From CAIWKO01 sp964469155 (GTDB lineage: Bacteria; Bacteroidota; Bacteroidia; Bacteroidales; CAIWKO01), in contig CAYXXU010000008.1 of assembly GCA_964469155.1 (NCBI GenBank), forward strand, positions 1 to 64,000: DNA of 64,000 nucleotides, given 5' to 3'. Below the pieces are notes generated by a model. That model ran no database searches. It was given only the letters and a program-made list of their open reading frames with translations, and was not told the DNA's origin. Positions 17,811 to 26,821 of the stretch are shown one piece after another (within the stretch, counting starts at the first letter, position 1; each line of letters opens with the position of its first letter). The position numbers were made by a program, and so were the translations under genes.

Positions 17811-19133
17811 ATGAAAATTTTTAGCTTGAGACCTGTTATCCTTTCATCTGGTTTATTTTGTCTCTTTTTAAAAGGGTTCATTAAACAAATATATGGTATT
17901 ATAGAGAATAAGGCACGAACCACATTATTTTACTTTTTTCTCATACCTGCTATTGTAGGATTAAACGGAACCTGCAACCTGTTTGCCCAACTTAGTTTTA
18001 TTCATATCACCGACATGCATGTGTCTAATGCCACGTCCTATGTGAATGGTTGTGATCTGAATGGTCAGTTGGCTCATTGTTATTTTAATGAATTTGCAAA
18101 TCTTAATCCCAAACCGGCATTTGTAATTGCTACCGGCGACATTTCGAATATTGGTAACCAATCAGCGTTTGGATTCTATCCGGTTCTTACCCAGTATTTA
18201 TATCCTGGCCAAATGACAAATCCCGGTCCCGGGGCTTACTTTATTGATTCGGCTCTTACCATACCCATATATTTCACTCCCGGCAACCACGAGTATTATA
18301 CCACCCTCACTCCCCCACTGTCATCTTCCATCACTTATTATTCAATATTTGTGTCACCCGACTCGGATTACATGGTGACGACCGATTATGCGGTATTGAT
18401 TTGTATGCGTTCTGGTCAGGATGCCATGCGCCCAGTATGGCAAGACCCTAATGTATTTACACTTGAGGGATCGGGGCTTTCCAATGCGCAATGCATCTGG
18501 CTCAGAAATAAATTAAGCCTTGCCGGCAATAAAAGAAAAATAATAGCCATGCATCATCCTATTGTAAATGTGCATGGAACCAATAGCGATGGAACCCCTA
18601 ACACAGGTACGATATGGGATGATGCAGACGGCTCTGTTCTGAATAACAGAAACACTTTTATGAATATCTGCGATTCGAACCAGGTCGACATTGTTCTTGG
18701 AGGGCATATCCACCAGAATGTGGTGGCATCAAGAGCCGGAAATGTGGTAAGTGAAAACTGGACAGGAGGTACCAGGTATATACAGACATCCGCAGCCCAG
18801 TATCATGCTTATCGTGAAATAACTGTCAGTCCATCCTTTGTTTCGGTAAGCCTTCCATTGCAGAGTTGCATTACGACAGATTTCAGCAGGACAGAGAATC
18901 AGTGCGATGTTAAAGTTTTTCCCAATCCAAACCATGGCAAGTTTTATGTTTCAGGCTGTAACCTAAAGAGGTTGGAGATTTACAACATTTTTGCAGTAAA
19001 AATTCTTGAAACATCAAATCCGGAAGAGCAAACCTCAAATGAAATAGACCTTTCAAAGTACACGCCGGGGATTTATTTCGTTAAGATATATGATGGAGTG
19101 CAGATAACCACTCAAAAGATCGTAATTCAATAA
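17811..19133 (+). CDS. Secreted calcineurin-like metallophosphoesterase with T9SS type A sorting domain
   Basis: 440 aa. Metal-binding motifs occur in order: ITDMHV (D-x-H), GDIS, GNHEYY (GNHE), HHPI and GGHIH (GH-x-H), the full calcineurin-like phosphoesterase set. The last 75 residues (VKVFPNPNHGKFYV... to YFVKIYDGVQITTQKIVIQ) form a type A T9SS sorting domain, so the enzyme is exported to the cell surface or medium. The N-terminus is odd: about 40 polar/hydrophobic residues precede a second hydrophobic segment ending in NLFAQ, which looks like the true signal peptide. The start may lie further in, at a non-ATG codon. Substrate unknown. Confidence 0.85.
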   Translation: MKIFSLRPVILSSGLFCLFLKGFIKQIYGIIENKARTTLFYFFLIPAIVGLNGTCNLFAQLSFIHITDMHVSNATSYVNGCDLNGQLAHCYFNEFANLNPKPAFVIATGDISNIGNQSAFGFYPVLTQYLYPGQMTNPGPGAYFIDSALTIPIYFTPGNHEYYTTLTPPLSSSITYYSIFVSPDSDYMVTTDYAVLICMRSGQDAMRPVWQDPNVFTLEGSGLSNAQCIWLRNKLSLAGNKRKIIAMHHPIVNVHGTNSDGTPNTGTIWDDADGSVLNNRNTFMNICDSNQVDIVLGGHIHQNVVASRAGNVVSENWTGGTRYIQTSAAQYHAYREITVSPSFVSVSLPLQSCITTDFSRTENQCDVKVFPNPNHGKFYVSGCNLKRLEIYNIFAVKILETSNPEEQTSNEIDLSKYTPGIYFVKIYDGVQITTQKIVIQ

Positions 19134-19207
19134 TTATCTGATGATGAAAAATGGCATGACTTATTATCTTCATTCCTAATCATTTTAATTTTTCGCGATA
19201 AAATTTG

Positions 19208-19215
19208 TAATTTTG
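19208..19215 (+). promoter_or_regulatory. -7 box for the C1 peptidase gene
   Basis: TAATTTTG matches TAnnTTTG and lies 54 nt before the ATG at 19269. No clear -33 element. Confidence 0.4.
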
Positions 19216-19268
19216 TTTAACAAAACACCGTAATCCATTTATCCATTCTTCCAATTATCCAAACCATT

Positions 19269-20513
19269 ATGAAAAAATCCTCCCTACTGTTTACCTTCCT
19301 GCTGTTGGCAAGTATGATACAAGCTCAGGTTGTCCGCAAAGACAAAGCCCAGTTTAAAGAATACGCGCCCGGCTTTTACCTGAACAATATTATGAAAGGT
19401 ATTGATGATTACAAACAGGCCAAAGAAACTCCCCAAATTGACCGTCGCTTTAAAATTGACTTGTCAGGAATGAATCTGCCCAACAACATCGATCTTTACA
19501 AAAAAGAATGGTATAACGAACCCGTTTCTCAAGGTAATACAGGCACCTGCTGGTGTTTTTCAACCACTTCCTATTTCGAATCAGAGATCTATCGTCTTAC
19601 CAAACAAAAGGTAAAACTTTCTGAAATGTACACCGTGTATTGGGAATATGTTGAAAAGGCACGTGAATACATCAGAACCCGCGGAACATCAGCTTTTGCT
19701 GAAGGTTCGGAAGCCAATGCTGTTACCCGTATCTGGAGCATGTATGGCATTGTTCCTGAAGAAAGCTACACAGGTTTACTGAAAGGGCAGGTTTATCACA
19801 ACCATGCTCAAATGTTCGATGAAATGAACTCCTATCTGAAATCAGTAAAAGCAAGCAGCGCATGGAACGAAGCTGTAGTAATTGAAACCATTAAAAATAT
19901 TCTAAATTCATACCTAGGAACCCCTCCTTTCAAAGTGCTGATTGATGGAAAAGAAATAACCCCATTGGATTATCTGAAAAATGTAATCAAGGTCAATGTT
20001 GATGATTATTTAGATGTTACTTCGCTGATGGAAAAACCTTATTATACACAGATCGAATATAAGGTTCCGGACAACTGGTGGCACTCGGCCGATTATTACA
20101 ATCTGCCTCTGGATATCTATATGAAAGTAATTAAGGAAGCTATTCGTAAAGGCTATACCATAGCTATCGGAGGTGATGTTTCCGAAGCCGGATTCGAAAC
20201 CATGTCGCAGGTAGCCATGATACCCACTTTTGATATCCCTTCGGAATATATCGACGAAAATGCCCGTCAGTTCCGTTTCAGTAATAATACCACCACCGAC
20301 GATCATGGTTTGCATATTGTAGGCTATGTTGAAAAAGACGGCAAAGACTGGTACCTGGTTAAGGATTCAGGATCGGGTTCACGCAATGTGGGTAAACAAA
20401 GTAAGAGTTTCGGGTTTTACTTTTTCCAGGAAGACTATATTAAACTCAAAATTATGGATTTTATGATTCATAAGGATATGCTCAAAGATTACCTGCAAAT
20501 GTTTAAGAAGTAA
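19269..20513 (+). CDS. Secreted papain-family (C1B, bleomycin-hydrolase/aminopeptidase C-like) peptidase
   Basis: 414 aa with signal peptide (MKKSSLLFTFLLLASMIQAQ). The oxyanion Gln and nucleophile are Q88 and C94 in SQGNTGTCWCFS. The His region is DDHGLHIVGY (H346). The position of the usual catalytic Asn (N-S-W) is VKDSGSG, giving Asp366 instead. Overall size and the long insert between Cys and His fit the bleomycin hydrolase branch rather than classical papain. Expected to act in the periplasm or outside the cell on peptides. The Asn-to-Asp change may be normal for this Bacteroidota subgroup or may lower activity. Confidence 0.85.
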   Translation: MKKSSLLFTFLLLASMIQAQVVRKDKAQFKEYAPGFYLNNIMKGIDDYKQAKETPQIDRRFKIDLSGMNLPNNIDLYKKEWYNEPVSQGNTGTCWCFSTTSYFESEIYRLTKQKVKLSEMYTVYWEYVEKAREYIRTRGTSAFAEGSEANAVTRIWSMYGIVPEESYTGLLKGQVYHNHAQMFDEMNSYLKSVKASSAWNEAVVIETIKNILNSYLGTPPFKVLIDGKEITPLDYLKNVIKVNVDDYLDVTSLMEKPYYTQIEYKVPDNWWHSADYYNLPLDIYMKVIKEAIRKGYTIAIGGDVSEAGFETMSQVAMIPTFDIPSEYIDENARQFRFSNNTTTDDHGLHIVGYVEKDGKDWYLVKDSGSGSRNVGKQSKSFGFYFFQEDYIKLKIMDFMIHKDMLKDYLQMFKK

Positions 20514-20610
20514 GGGAATTTTTGATATTACATTTTAGGTTTTTCATTTTAGATTGTAGATTTTTGATTTGGTTCTTATAACAAGGAATATAATAAATAA
20601 AATATTAATC

Positions 20611-21627
20611 ATGAAAATTTTAAAACGGATCATCGTAGTATTACTGGTACTGGTAGTGATAATATTGGTACTGGTAGCCTTTCTGCCTTCAAAAAGGCAT
20701 ATAGAAGCTTCGTTAACCATCAATGCACCTGCTAAAGCCATTTATGCACAGGTGATAGACCTTAAAAAATGGGACCAGTGGTCGCCTTTTAAAGAAGGTG
20801 ATACCGCCATGACCACGACTTATGAGGGAGCTCCAAAAGGTGTAGGAGCCATAATGAGTTGGATAAGCAAAAAGCAGGGTAATGGTGTAATGACCATAAT
20901 GGAAACCGTCAAAGATAAAAGTATCCGCACTAAGATTGATTTTGAGGGGCAGGGGTCATCGTTCAGCGAATGGACTTTTACGGAAGACAGCAACAAAACC
21001 ACCAAAGTGTTATGGTCAATGGACCTTGATAATCTCAAATATCCTTTGGGCAGACTTATGGGTTTGGTTATGAATTCGATGATAAAGAAAAGTTTTGATA
21101 AGGGTTTGGCAAATCTTAAAAAAGTTAGTGAAGATTATTTTAAGATGGTTTCGGTGTATAAAACAACCGATATAAAAGTAAAACAAACCGAAAAGCAGGT
21201 CGCCCTTGTAATAAAAGATTCTTCTACCTGCGATGAAATTGATATGCTAATGGGGAAAGTGTTTGGTGAAATAGGACAGTATGTGGGTGAAAATAAAATA
21301 GAAGTTAGCGGATATCCTTTTGCCAAATGCTACGTATGGGACGAAAAAGCCAATAAATATGTGGCTGAAATTGGATTTGTAATTAAGAACAAAGTGGAAG
21401 GAAAGGGCAATATCAAATGCATTGAAATCCCCTCTGCTAAAGTGGTTTCAGCTATTCATAACGGAGCATACGAAACATCGGGCAACACACACATGGCTAT
21501 TGACAATTATATAAAGGAAAACAAACTTACCTGTATAGGGATCCCTACCGAAATTTATATTACCGACCCTGGAAAAGAACCTGATATGACCAAATGGCAA
21601 ACTGAGATAATATACCCTGTAAAATAG
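20611..21627 (+). CDS. SRPBCC-domain / GyrI-like effector-binding fusion protein
   Basis: 338 aa from the ATG at 20611; an upstream ATG (20569) would add 14 non-conserved residues. One N-terminal membrane segment (IIVVLLVLVVIILVLVAFL) anchors it. Residues about 30-175 are a polyketide-cyclase/SRPBCC-type lipid-binding fold (ASLTINAPAKAIYAQVIDLKKW). Residues about 180-338 resemble the GyrI-like/AraC effector-binding domain (DIKVKQTEKQVALVIKD...HNGAYETSGNTHMAIDNYI). Such fusions are common in Bacteroidota and probably bind small hydrophobic ligands at the membrane. It converges with the PAS gene and shares a terminator with it. Confidence 0.8.
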   Translation: MKILKRIIVVLLVLVVIILVLVAFLPSKRHIEASLTINAPAKAIYAQVIDLKKWDQWSPFKEGDTAMTTTYEGAPKGVGAIMSWISKKQGNGVMTIMETVKDKSIRTKIDFEGQGSSFSEWTFTEDSNKTTKVLWSMDLDNLKYPLGRLMGLVMNSMIKKSFDKGLANLKKVSEDYFKMVSVYKTTDIKVKQTEKQVALVIKDSSTCDEIDMLMGKVFGEIGQYVGENKIEVSGYPFAKCYVWDEKANKYVAEIGFVIKNKVEGKGNIKCIEIPSAKVVSAIHNGAYETSGNTHMAIDNYIKENKLTCIGIPTEIYITDPGKEPDMTKWQTEIIYPVK

Positions 21628-21642
21628 TAAATCACAGGAAAT

Positions 21643-21676
21643 AAAAAAGGTTGATCAAAATTGGTCAACCTTTTTT
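21643..21676. terminator. Bidirectional terminator between convergent genes
   Basis: Stem AAAAAAGGTTGA / TCAACCTTTTTT with a 10-nt loop, T-rich in both directions. It sits between the ends of 20611-21627 (+) and 21710-23341 (-). Confidence 0.85.
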
Positions 21677-21709
21677 ATTTAATATCCCTATGGTCCATCC
21701 AATACAAAG

Positions 21710-23341
21710 CTATTTGGATTTCTTTTTTTGTGTAATGTCTCTTCCAACAACTACCAGACCTTTGCGATTTCCTGACTCGTCAAAGGTAGGAACCTTGGTT
21801 ATCTGGTATACCAGTGCATCACCAATAGGTCGTGGAATTATTTCATCTATATGGGTAGGCTTGCCACTGTTCCAGGCTTTTTCATCGCTTTCTTCACAAT
21901 TCAGGAAAACATTTGTATAAAATGAACTGTATAATGCAAGTTCCGAATCTTTTTTACCTCTATAATCCACGCCTTCGAGATCAAAAAGCTTTAAACTTGC
22001 ATTATTAGCTTCATGCCAACGGCCATCACCATCTTTAAAACAAATAAAATCAGGTAGATTATTAATGAGTATTCTCAGACGTTCTTCACTATCTTTCAAT
22101 TGTTGTATGGCTTGATTCTTTTCGGTGATATCAATAAATGAAACCAATACTTGTGAAAGATCATGTTCCTTGCCAGGTACAATGACCAATCTAATTAAAA
22201 TATAATTTTTCATTCCGGCAAAATTGGTAACCGGAATCTCGCTTTCAAACATAGTACTTCCCTCAGCAAGTGCGATGATCTCTTCCTTTAGAACTTCATA
22301 CGACTCATCCAGAAAATAATGCTGAAGATTAAAATCAAGCTGATCTTTCTTCAACAATTTAAAGAACCTGATACTTTCGTCATTGACATCAATAACCTTA
22401 ATAAGGCTTACACAATGCTTCACTTCGTCTGGATTTTCAGTAAAGTAGGCTCTGAAATTTGTGATACCTTTATCAATAAGTTCATCAAAATATAACTTTA
22501 CATCAGAAAAATCTTCCTCCCAAATAGGTATTGAAGCATTATTAAATAAGGAACTGAAGCGCTGTTCGTTATCATGCATTTGTTCCTCTATCAACTTACG
22601 TCCGGTAATATCTGTAATTATTCCTTCAATGGCTATAACTTCTCCTTTATCTGAATAAACCCCGCATCCTTGTTCCCAAACCCATTTTGTCATACCGTTT
22701 GATGTTTTGATCTGGTATTCAACATTGAACAATTTATGGTTTTTGAGCATGCACTGCACATCTGACTTCAATTTGTCGCGATGCTCAGGAATAACAAGAT
22801 CGTAAAAGGAAAGCTTCTTGTTTTTTATCAGATCATCTTTTTCATAACCGGTTAATTCCTGACATCCATCGCTGATAAATTCCATAGTCCATTCAGGATC
22901 GTTCTGGCATCTGTAAATGATCCCCTTAAAATTAGCGGTAATGTTCTGCAGAATTGAATTGCTCTCTTTTTGTTTTAATATCTCTTCGAATTTTACCTGG
23001 TCAGAAACATCATTATAAATAAATACGAGAGCGAAAAGTTGCTTATTATCATCCAGAACCGGATCAATGGTCAGCTCATAATAATTACCTGAAAAGACAC
23101 AATAGATTATCTCCCTTTTTTTTGTTTTCAGGACACTTTCAATCTGTTGTATATGCTTTTGCGATAAGCCTTTATATAAAAATTTCTTACAGTCAGCTCC
23201 GATAGTTACCTGTTCTGAACTGCCAATCAAGGAGAGTAAATTCTTATTAATTCGGAGAACATTAAAATTCCTGTCAACAATACAAATCGGGTCTTTATAG
23301 TTATTGAAAACGGAATCCCAAATGTCAGTTTTATATAACAT
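21710..23341 (-). CDS. Multi-PAS-domain sensory protein lacking an output domain
   Basis: 543 aa, cytosolic, no membrane segment. At least four PAS/PAC-like units can be read: about 8-120 (PICIVDRNFNVLRINKNLLS), 130-255 (ending EGIITDITGRKL), 265-405 (ending FIDITEKNQ) and 410-540 (DFICFKDGDGRWHEANNASL, ending VVVGRDITQKK). The PAC endings are typical of sensor kinases, yet the protein stops right after the last one: there is no HisKA, HATPase, GGDEF or HTH. It is either a complete signalling adaptor or the sensory part of a broken kinase. The shared terminator right after the stop argues that the present end is the natural gene end. Confidence 0.85.
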   Translation of the reverse strand: MLYKTDIWDSVFNNYKDPICIVDRNFNVLRINKNLLSLIGSSEQVTIGADCKKFLYKGLSQKHIQQIESVLKTKKREIIYCVFSGNYYELTIDPVLDDNKQLFALVFIYNDVSDQVKFEEILKQKESNSILQNITANFKGIIYRCQNDPEWTMEFISDGCQELTGYEKDDLIKNKKLSFYDLVIPEHRDKLKSDVQCMLKNHKLFNVEYQIKTSNGMTKWVWEQGCGVYSDKGEVIAIEGIITDITGRKLIEEQMHDNEQRFSSLFNNASIPIWEEDFSDVKLYFDELIDKGITNFRAYFTENPDEVKHCVSLIKVIDVNDESIRFFKLLKKDQLDFNLQHYFLDESYEVLKEEIIALAEGSTMFESEIPVTNFAGMKNYILIRLVIVPGKEHDLSQVLVSFIDITEKNQAIQQLKDSEERLRILINNLPDFICFKDGDGRWHEANNASLKLFDLEGVDYRGKKDSELALYSSFYTNVFLNCEESDEKAWNSGKPTHIDEIIPRPIGDALVYQITKVPTFDESGNRKGLVVVGRDITQKKKSK

Positions 23342-23379
23342 TGTATGAATTTGTAAAGTTTTATACGGAATTAACTTTA

Positions 23380-23387
23380 CAAAGTTA
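23380..23387 (-). promoter_or_regulatory. -7 box for the PAS protein gene
   Basis: Minus strand TAACTTTG matches TAnnTTTG, 38 nt before the ATG at 23341. It overlaps one arm of an inverted repeat GTAAAGTT (23353-23360) / AACTTTAC (23373-23380), a possible operator. Confidence 0.45.
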
Positions 23388-23510
23388 CTCTATTTAAAAG
23401 CCAAAACTTTAAATTTTGTTAAAAATTCAGATATCCCATTTGATTAGTATCAAACGCAAGGATTCCTCCCACTAAAACTTCAATGAATCTTCGCACACAA
23501 TGGCTTTGGA

Positions 23511-25094
23511 TCAATAGCTGCTACCTGCGTTATTGGGAGCATACACTTCGTAAGTATAAGTAATCGTTTTTTTATCTTTTGCTCCGAAAGGAATCTCCCA
23601 GTTAACCGTTACATAAGGATTCAAATAACTGTACCTGCCACTCTTGTCGATCTTGCCACCATCGCTTGCATCAAAAACATTAGCTAAAAGGTCTTTTTTT
23701 ACAGTGAGCAGTATCTTTTTATTCTGCAAATTTTCACAAGTGATATATCCTTTAATGGTCACCTTGATGTAATATACTTTGCCAATTTTCTTCACATTTT
23801 CTTCTTTTTTCACTTCCTCCTCTTTATTTTTCACCACCACATCTCCTGCCTTGGAAAGTTGCACTGAAATATTCGCACCCATGGGTGTATATTTAAGCCG
23901 GTCTTGAGCCAGAGGTTGCATATTTTCGTTTAAAACAAAGACCGGAGCGGTTGTGAAAGGAAAAGTGGTAACATTTGACAACTGCAGCGAGTGAAATACA
24001 TCGTAACGCTTTTCCGGATCGTTACTAATATAAGAATAATAGGAGTAATTGACAATATCACCAATATTCACCTCATACATGTCTTTATAGGGTAACTTCG
24101 TTGAAAATATCTGGAAACTGGTTTTACTTTGCTGAGGAAGGGTTACATTTCCAAGTTTGTACATATAGAGGTCATTGTTTTTTTCGCCTGCGGTGGAATA
24201 ATCATTATAGGGTTGAAAATTGAGTTCACCAACTGATTCGTCAGTTGCAACATAAGCATTCGAATTGGCATAGGATTGCATTTGCATTGGGATGGTAGTA
24301 AGCGAGGCCGTTTTAACATCATATAAGGAGGTCAGATAATTGTTTGAAATGGGATCGGTGGCCGCATTGTAAAAAAACTGTGGGTTTCCCACCGTCAGAG
24401 TCAGTTCAGCATCTTCTATGTCTTCCGAATAGTTTTCCACCAATGCCTTCATTTCAAGTTGTAGTTCATTATCATTAATTATTTTAATGTTATAAGAAGG
24501 AAACCATTGTATGCCCGATTGCATATAAACCAGCTTAAGATCAACGTTGTTTGAAGGTTTTTCGAGAAATATCTTTGCCACACGAACCAGTGAATCGACT
24601 GTTAGCAAGCCGGCACCTGAATCGTCTATTGTAAACTCTACCATGGAAGACACCGGGAAATAAGTGGTTTTATTATCAGCCAGTCTTATCTTGGCAATAT
24701 TCGAACTTTCATAGAATTCAGCCAAGGTGCCTGTTATTTCTCTTAAGTTCTTTTCGTTTCCGGCAGCATAAGTAAAATGAACTTTTTTGCCTACCGACCC
24801 TTTGAAAATATCATTGAAATTTTGCGGCACCTTGGTTTTCTTAATGGTATCGGTTAAGAAATAGACTTTCGATATTTTAGAATCTCTGGCAGCGCTTAAC
24901 CAATATGTTCCTAATAAAGGTTGTTTGGGCAATTCGAGCATGGCACTTCCCTTTTTAACAGGAATACTACCTTCTTTGGCAATAAAATAGGTACCATTTT
25001 TAAAGACATTTACCTGTACGGGTTTTAAGGCGCTTTGCGCAGAAACAGCAATTGTAAGCATTACTAAACCTAATGCCACCATAATTTTTTTCAT
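23511..25094 (-). CDS. Secreted DUF4139-like (mucoidy-inhibitor A family-like) protein
   Basis: 527 aa with signal peptide (MKKIMVALGLVMLTIAVSAQ). The arrangement resembles DUF4140/DUF4139 proteins: an N-terminal strand-rich region (VQVNVFKNGTYFIAKEGSIP), then YMQSGIQWFPSYNIKI and ENYSEDIEDAELTLTVGNPQ (about 190-235), then a beta-rich C-terminal part ending in a typical WEIPFGAKDKKTITYTYEV. An acidic Lys/Glu stretch (KNKEEEVKKEENVKK) precedes the last domain. Probably periplasmic or outer-membrane-associated; molecular function unknown. Family assignment is moderate. Confidence 0.75.
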   Translation of the reverse strand: MKKIMVALGLVMLTIAVSAQSALKPVQVNVFKNGTYFIAKEGSIPVKKGSAMLELPKQPLLGTYWLSAARDSKISKVYFLTDTIKKTKVPQNFNDIFKGSVGKKVHFTYAAGNEKNLREITGTLAEFYESSNIAKIRLADNKTTYFPVSSMVEFTIDDSGAGLLTVDSLVRVAKIFLEKPSNNVDLKLVYMQSGIQWFPSYNIKIINDNELQLEMKALVENYSEDIEDAELTLTVGNPQFFYNAATDPISNNYLTSLYDVKTASLTTIPMQMQSYANSNAYVATDESVGELNFQPYNDYSTAGEKNNDLYMYKLGNVTLPQQSKTSFQIFSTKLPYKDMYEVNIGDIVNYSYYSYISNDPEKRYDVFHSLQLSNVTTFPFTTAPVFVLNENMQPLAQDRLKYTPMGANISVQLSKAGDVVVKNKEEEVKKEENVKKIGKVYYIKVTIKGYITCENLQNKKILLTVKKDLLANVFDASDGGKIDKSGRYSYLNPYVTVNWEIPFGAKDKKTITYTYEVYAPNNAGSSY

Positions 25095-25112
25095 AAGGTT
25101 GGGGATTTAATT

Positions 25113-25120
25113 TATATTTG
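25113..25120 (+). promoter_or_regulatory. -7 box for the tetrapyrrole-methylase-family gene
   Basis: TATATTTG matches TAnnTTTG in the 58-bp divergent gap, 33 nt before the ATG at 25153. Confidence 0.4.
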
Positions 25121-25152
25121 TTTCAGAAAAAAAAGTAAAATTACCAAATTTT

Positions 25153-25896
25153 ATGCCAAAACCATCCATTATGGCAGATATAAATAACAGAAAAGGAAGA
25201 CTTTATCTGATACCTTCAACACTGGGGGAAATTACAGAAATAAATGCCGTGTTACCTATAGATGTACAGAGGATTACCCGAGATCTCAAGGTTTTTATCG
25301 TGGAAGAACTTCGTACCTCTCGCCGGTTTCTGAAAAGGACAGACAAAGCCATTAATATTGATTCCCTTACCTTCCTGGAATATAACGAGCATTCGGTTAA
25401 AACAGATGTTTCGCAATACCTAAGCCCCTTGTTACATGGCAAGGATGTGGGATTGCTTTCAGAAGCCGGATTACCCTGTATTGCCGATCCCGGACAGGAA
25501 ATTGTAAGAGAAGCTCATATTAACGGTATTCAGGTAATACCTCTTACCGGACCATCATCCATTATTTTAGCCCTGATTGCTTCGGGAGGTAACGGACAAA
25601 ACTTTGCTTTTAACGGATACCTGCCTGTCGATAAAAATACGCGAATTCATAAAATCAGGCAGATAGAATCGGTTGCCAAACAATTTAACCAAACCCAGAT
25701 ATTCATAGAAACCCCTTACCGCAATAATCAGATGCTGGAATCTTTAATTGAAACCTGCCATAGCGAGACCATGCTATGTGTTGCAATTGATATTACCTTA
25801 CCTACCCAAGTCATTATATGCAAACCTATAAAATTGTGGAAAAAAAAGCCGTTCGATTGTAACAAACGGCCTTCTGTTTTTGTATTGTACTGTTGA
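25153..25896 (+). CDS. RsmI-like SAM-dependent methyltransferase (tetrapyrrole methylase family)
   Basis: 247 aa. It carries the RsmI-type features GRLYLIPSTLGE (first strand and SAM loop), GLLSEAGLPCIADPGQEIV (the AG-P-DPG motif) and VIPLTGPSSIILALIASG. RsmI methylates the 2'-O of C1402 in 16S rRNA. This protein is shorter than typical RsmI and lacks its usual C-terminal tail, fitting the second, uncharacterised RsmI-like paralog found in many Bacteroidota, so the substrate is uncertain. A start at the second Met (25171) is also possible. The 3' end of the coding sequence is used as a terminator for the gene on the other strand. Confidence 0.8.
   Translation: MPKPSIMADINNRKGRLYLIPSTLGEITEINAVLPIDVQRITRDLKVFIVEELRTSRRFLKRTDKAINIDSLTFLEYNEHSVKTDVSQYLSPLLHGKDVGLLSEAGLPCIADPGQEIVREAHINGIQVIPLTGPSSIILALIASGGNGQNFAFNGYLPVDKNTRIHKIRQIESVAKQFNQTQIFIETPYRNNQMLESLIETCHSETMLCVAIDITLPTQVIICKPIKLWKKKPFDCNKRPSVFVLYC
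25840..25870 (-). terminator. Rho-independent terminator inside the opposing coding sequence
   Basis: Read on the minus strand: stem GCCGTT/AACGGC (25870-25865 and 25853-25848), then a run of eight or so T. It lies 30 bp past the stop of 25900-26478 and within codons of the convergent 25153-25896 gene. Confidence 0.75.
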
Positions 25897-25899
25897 AGC

Positions 25900-26478
25900 T
25901 TATTTGGTTTTGACCTGCTTCTGCTGTTCCAATTGAGTTTTCACACCAGTATTTTGCATTTCAAGATCGTTTACTTGTTTCTCAAGATTATCTAATTCCT
26001 GTTTTTGCTTATTATATTCAGCTTCGGTTATTTTCTTGTCTTTCTTCTTTTTTTCAAGATTACCATAAGCTTGCTTTATCTTGTTTTTGGTATCTTCATT
26101 GGTCTTGCTTACCTGGTTGACATTAGTCTCAGTTTTTTGTAATGCTTCCTGGTGATTCTTTGATTTAGCCTCATTGGCCCTGTTCTGTCCGAATTCACGG
26201 CCCTGAAGGCTGTCCTTGTTCTTACCATAAGCATTGCCCTTGCCATGATCTTCCTTATCTTTATCATGACCCTTACCCTGATTATCCTTGGTCATTTTCT
26301 GGTCTTTGACCTGATTGCCTTTTGAATTGTCATTATCCTTTTTGTTTTCATGGCCCTGAGGTTTGTCTTTTTGTTCCTTGTCAGGTTTTGTATTACCCTT
26401 GCCTGTGTTGTTCTGGGCATATAACTGTGACCCGGAAATCATGCCGCAGATCAGCATGAAAATAAATGCTTTTTTCAT
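25900..26478 (-). CDS. Secreted low-complexity charged protein with C-terminal coiled coil
   Basis: 192 aa with signal peptide (MKKAFIFMLICGMISGSQLYAQ). Residues 23-105 are a Lys/Asp/Gly/Asn-rich low-complexity segment with KGKDKEDHGKGN-like runs. Residues 115-190 form a strong heptad coiled coil (NKQKQELDNLEKQVNDLEMQ). No enzyme motif. Start is 2 nt after the stop of the upstream lipoprotein gene (26481), so the two are an operon. Possibly an envelope-associated structural protein; function unknown. Confidence 0.75.
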   Translation of the reverse strand: MKKAFIFMLICGMISGSQLYAQNNTGKGNTKPDKEQKDKPQGHENKKDNDNSKGNQVKDQKMTKDNQGKGHDKDKEDHGKGNAYGKNKDSLQGREFGQNRANEAKSKNHQEALQKTETNVNQVSKTNEDTKNKIKQAYGNLEKKKKDKKITEAEYNKQKQELDNLEKQVNDLEMQNTGVKTQLEQQKQVKTK

Positions 26479-26480
26479 AG

Positions 26481-26681
26481 TTATTTCGTATTAAGGTTAT
26501 TTAAAATACTATCAGCCTTTTTGTTAAGGTCTTCAGATTTGACTTTAATATCTGAAGATGATTGTTCTATCTTTTGCATCTCAGGCGAAACAATAGTGTC
26601 AGAGGCAGATTCTTTTCCGGCACCCCCACCGCATGATGCAAATAAAAATGCACATACAATAATAATCATTGTTTTTTTCAT
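26481..26681 (-). CDS. Small lipoprotein
   Basis: 66 aa. Lipoprotein signal peptide with lipobox FASC (Cys17) followed by GGG, then a short helical, Ser/Lys-rich tail (IEQSSSDIKVKSEDLNKKAD). Translationally coupled to the charged coiled-coil protein downstream (2-nt gap). Function unknown. Confidence 0.7.
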   Translation of the reverse strand: MKKTMIIIVCAFLFASCGGGAGKESASDTIVSPEMQKIEQSSSDIKVKSEDLNKKADSILNNLNTK

Positions 26682-26821
26682 AGTTTACAATTTTTTTATG
26701 ATAAAATTAGGTGGTAAAATTACTGATTTCTTCAATGAATTTAAAAATTAGCAACAATTTTGTAAAATAGACGTTATATGAGCGAAAATTAAAATTTCTC
26801 AACGATTGATCAAGTAATATT

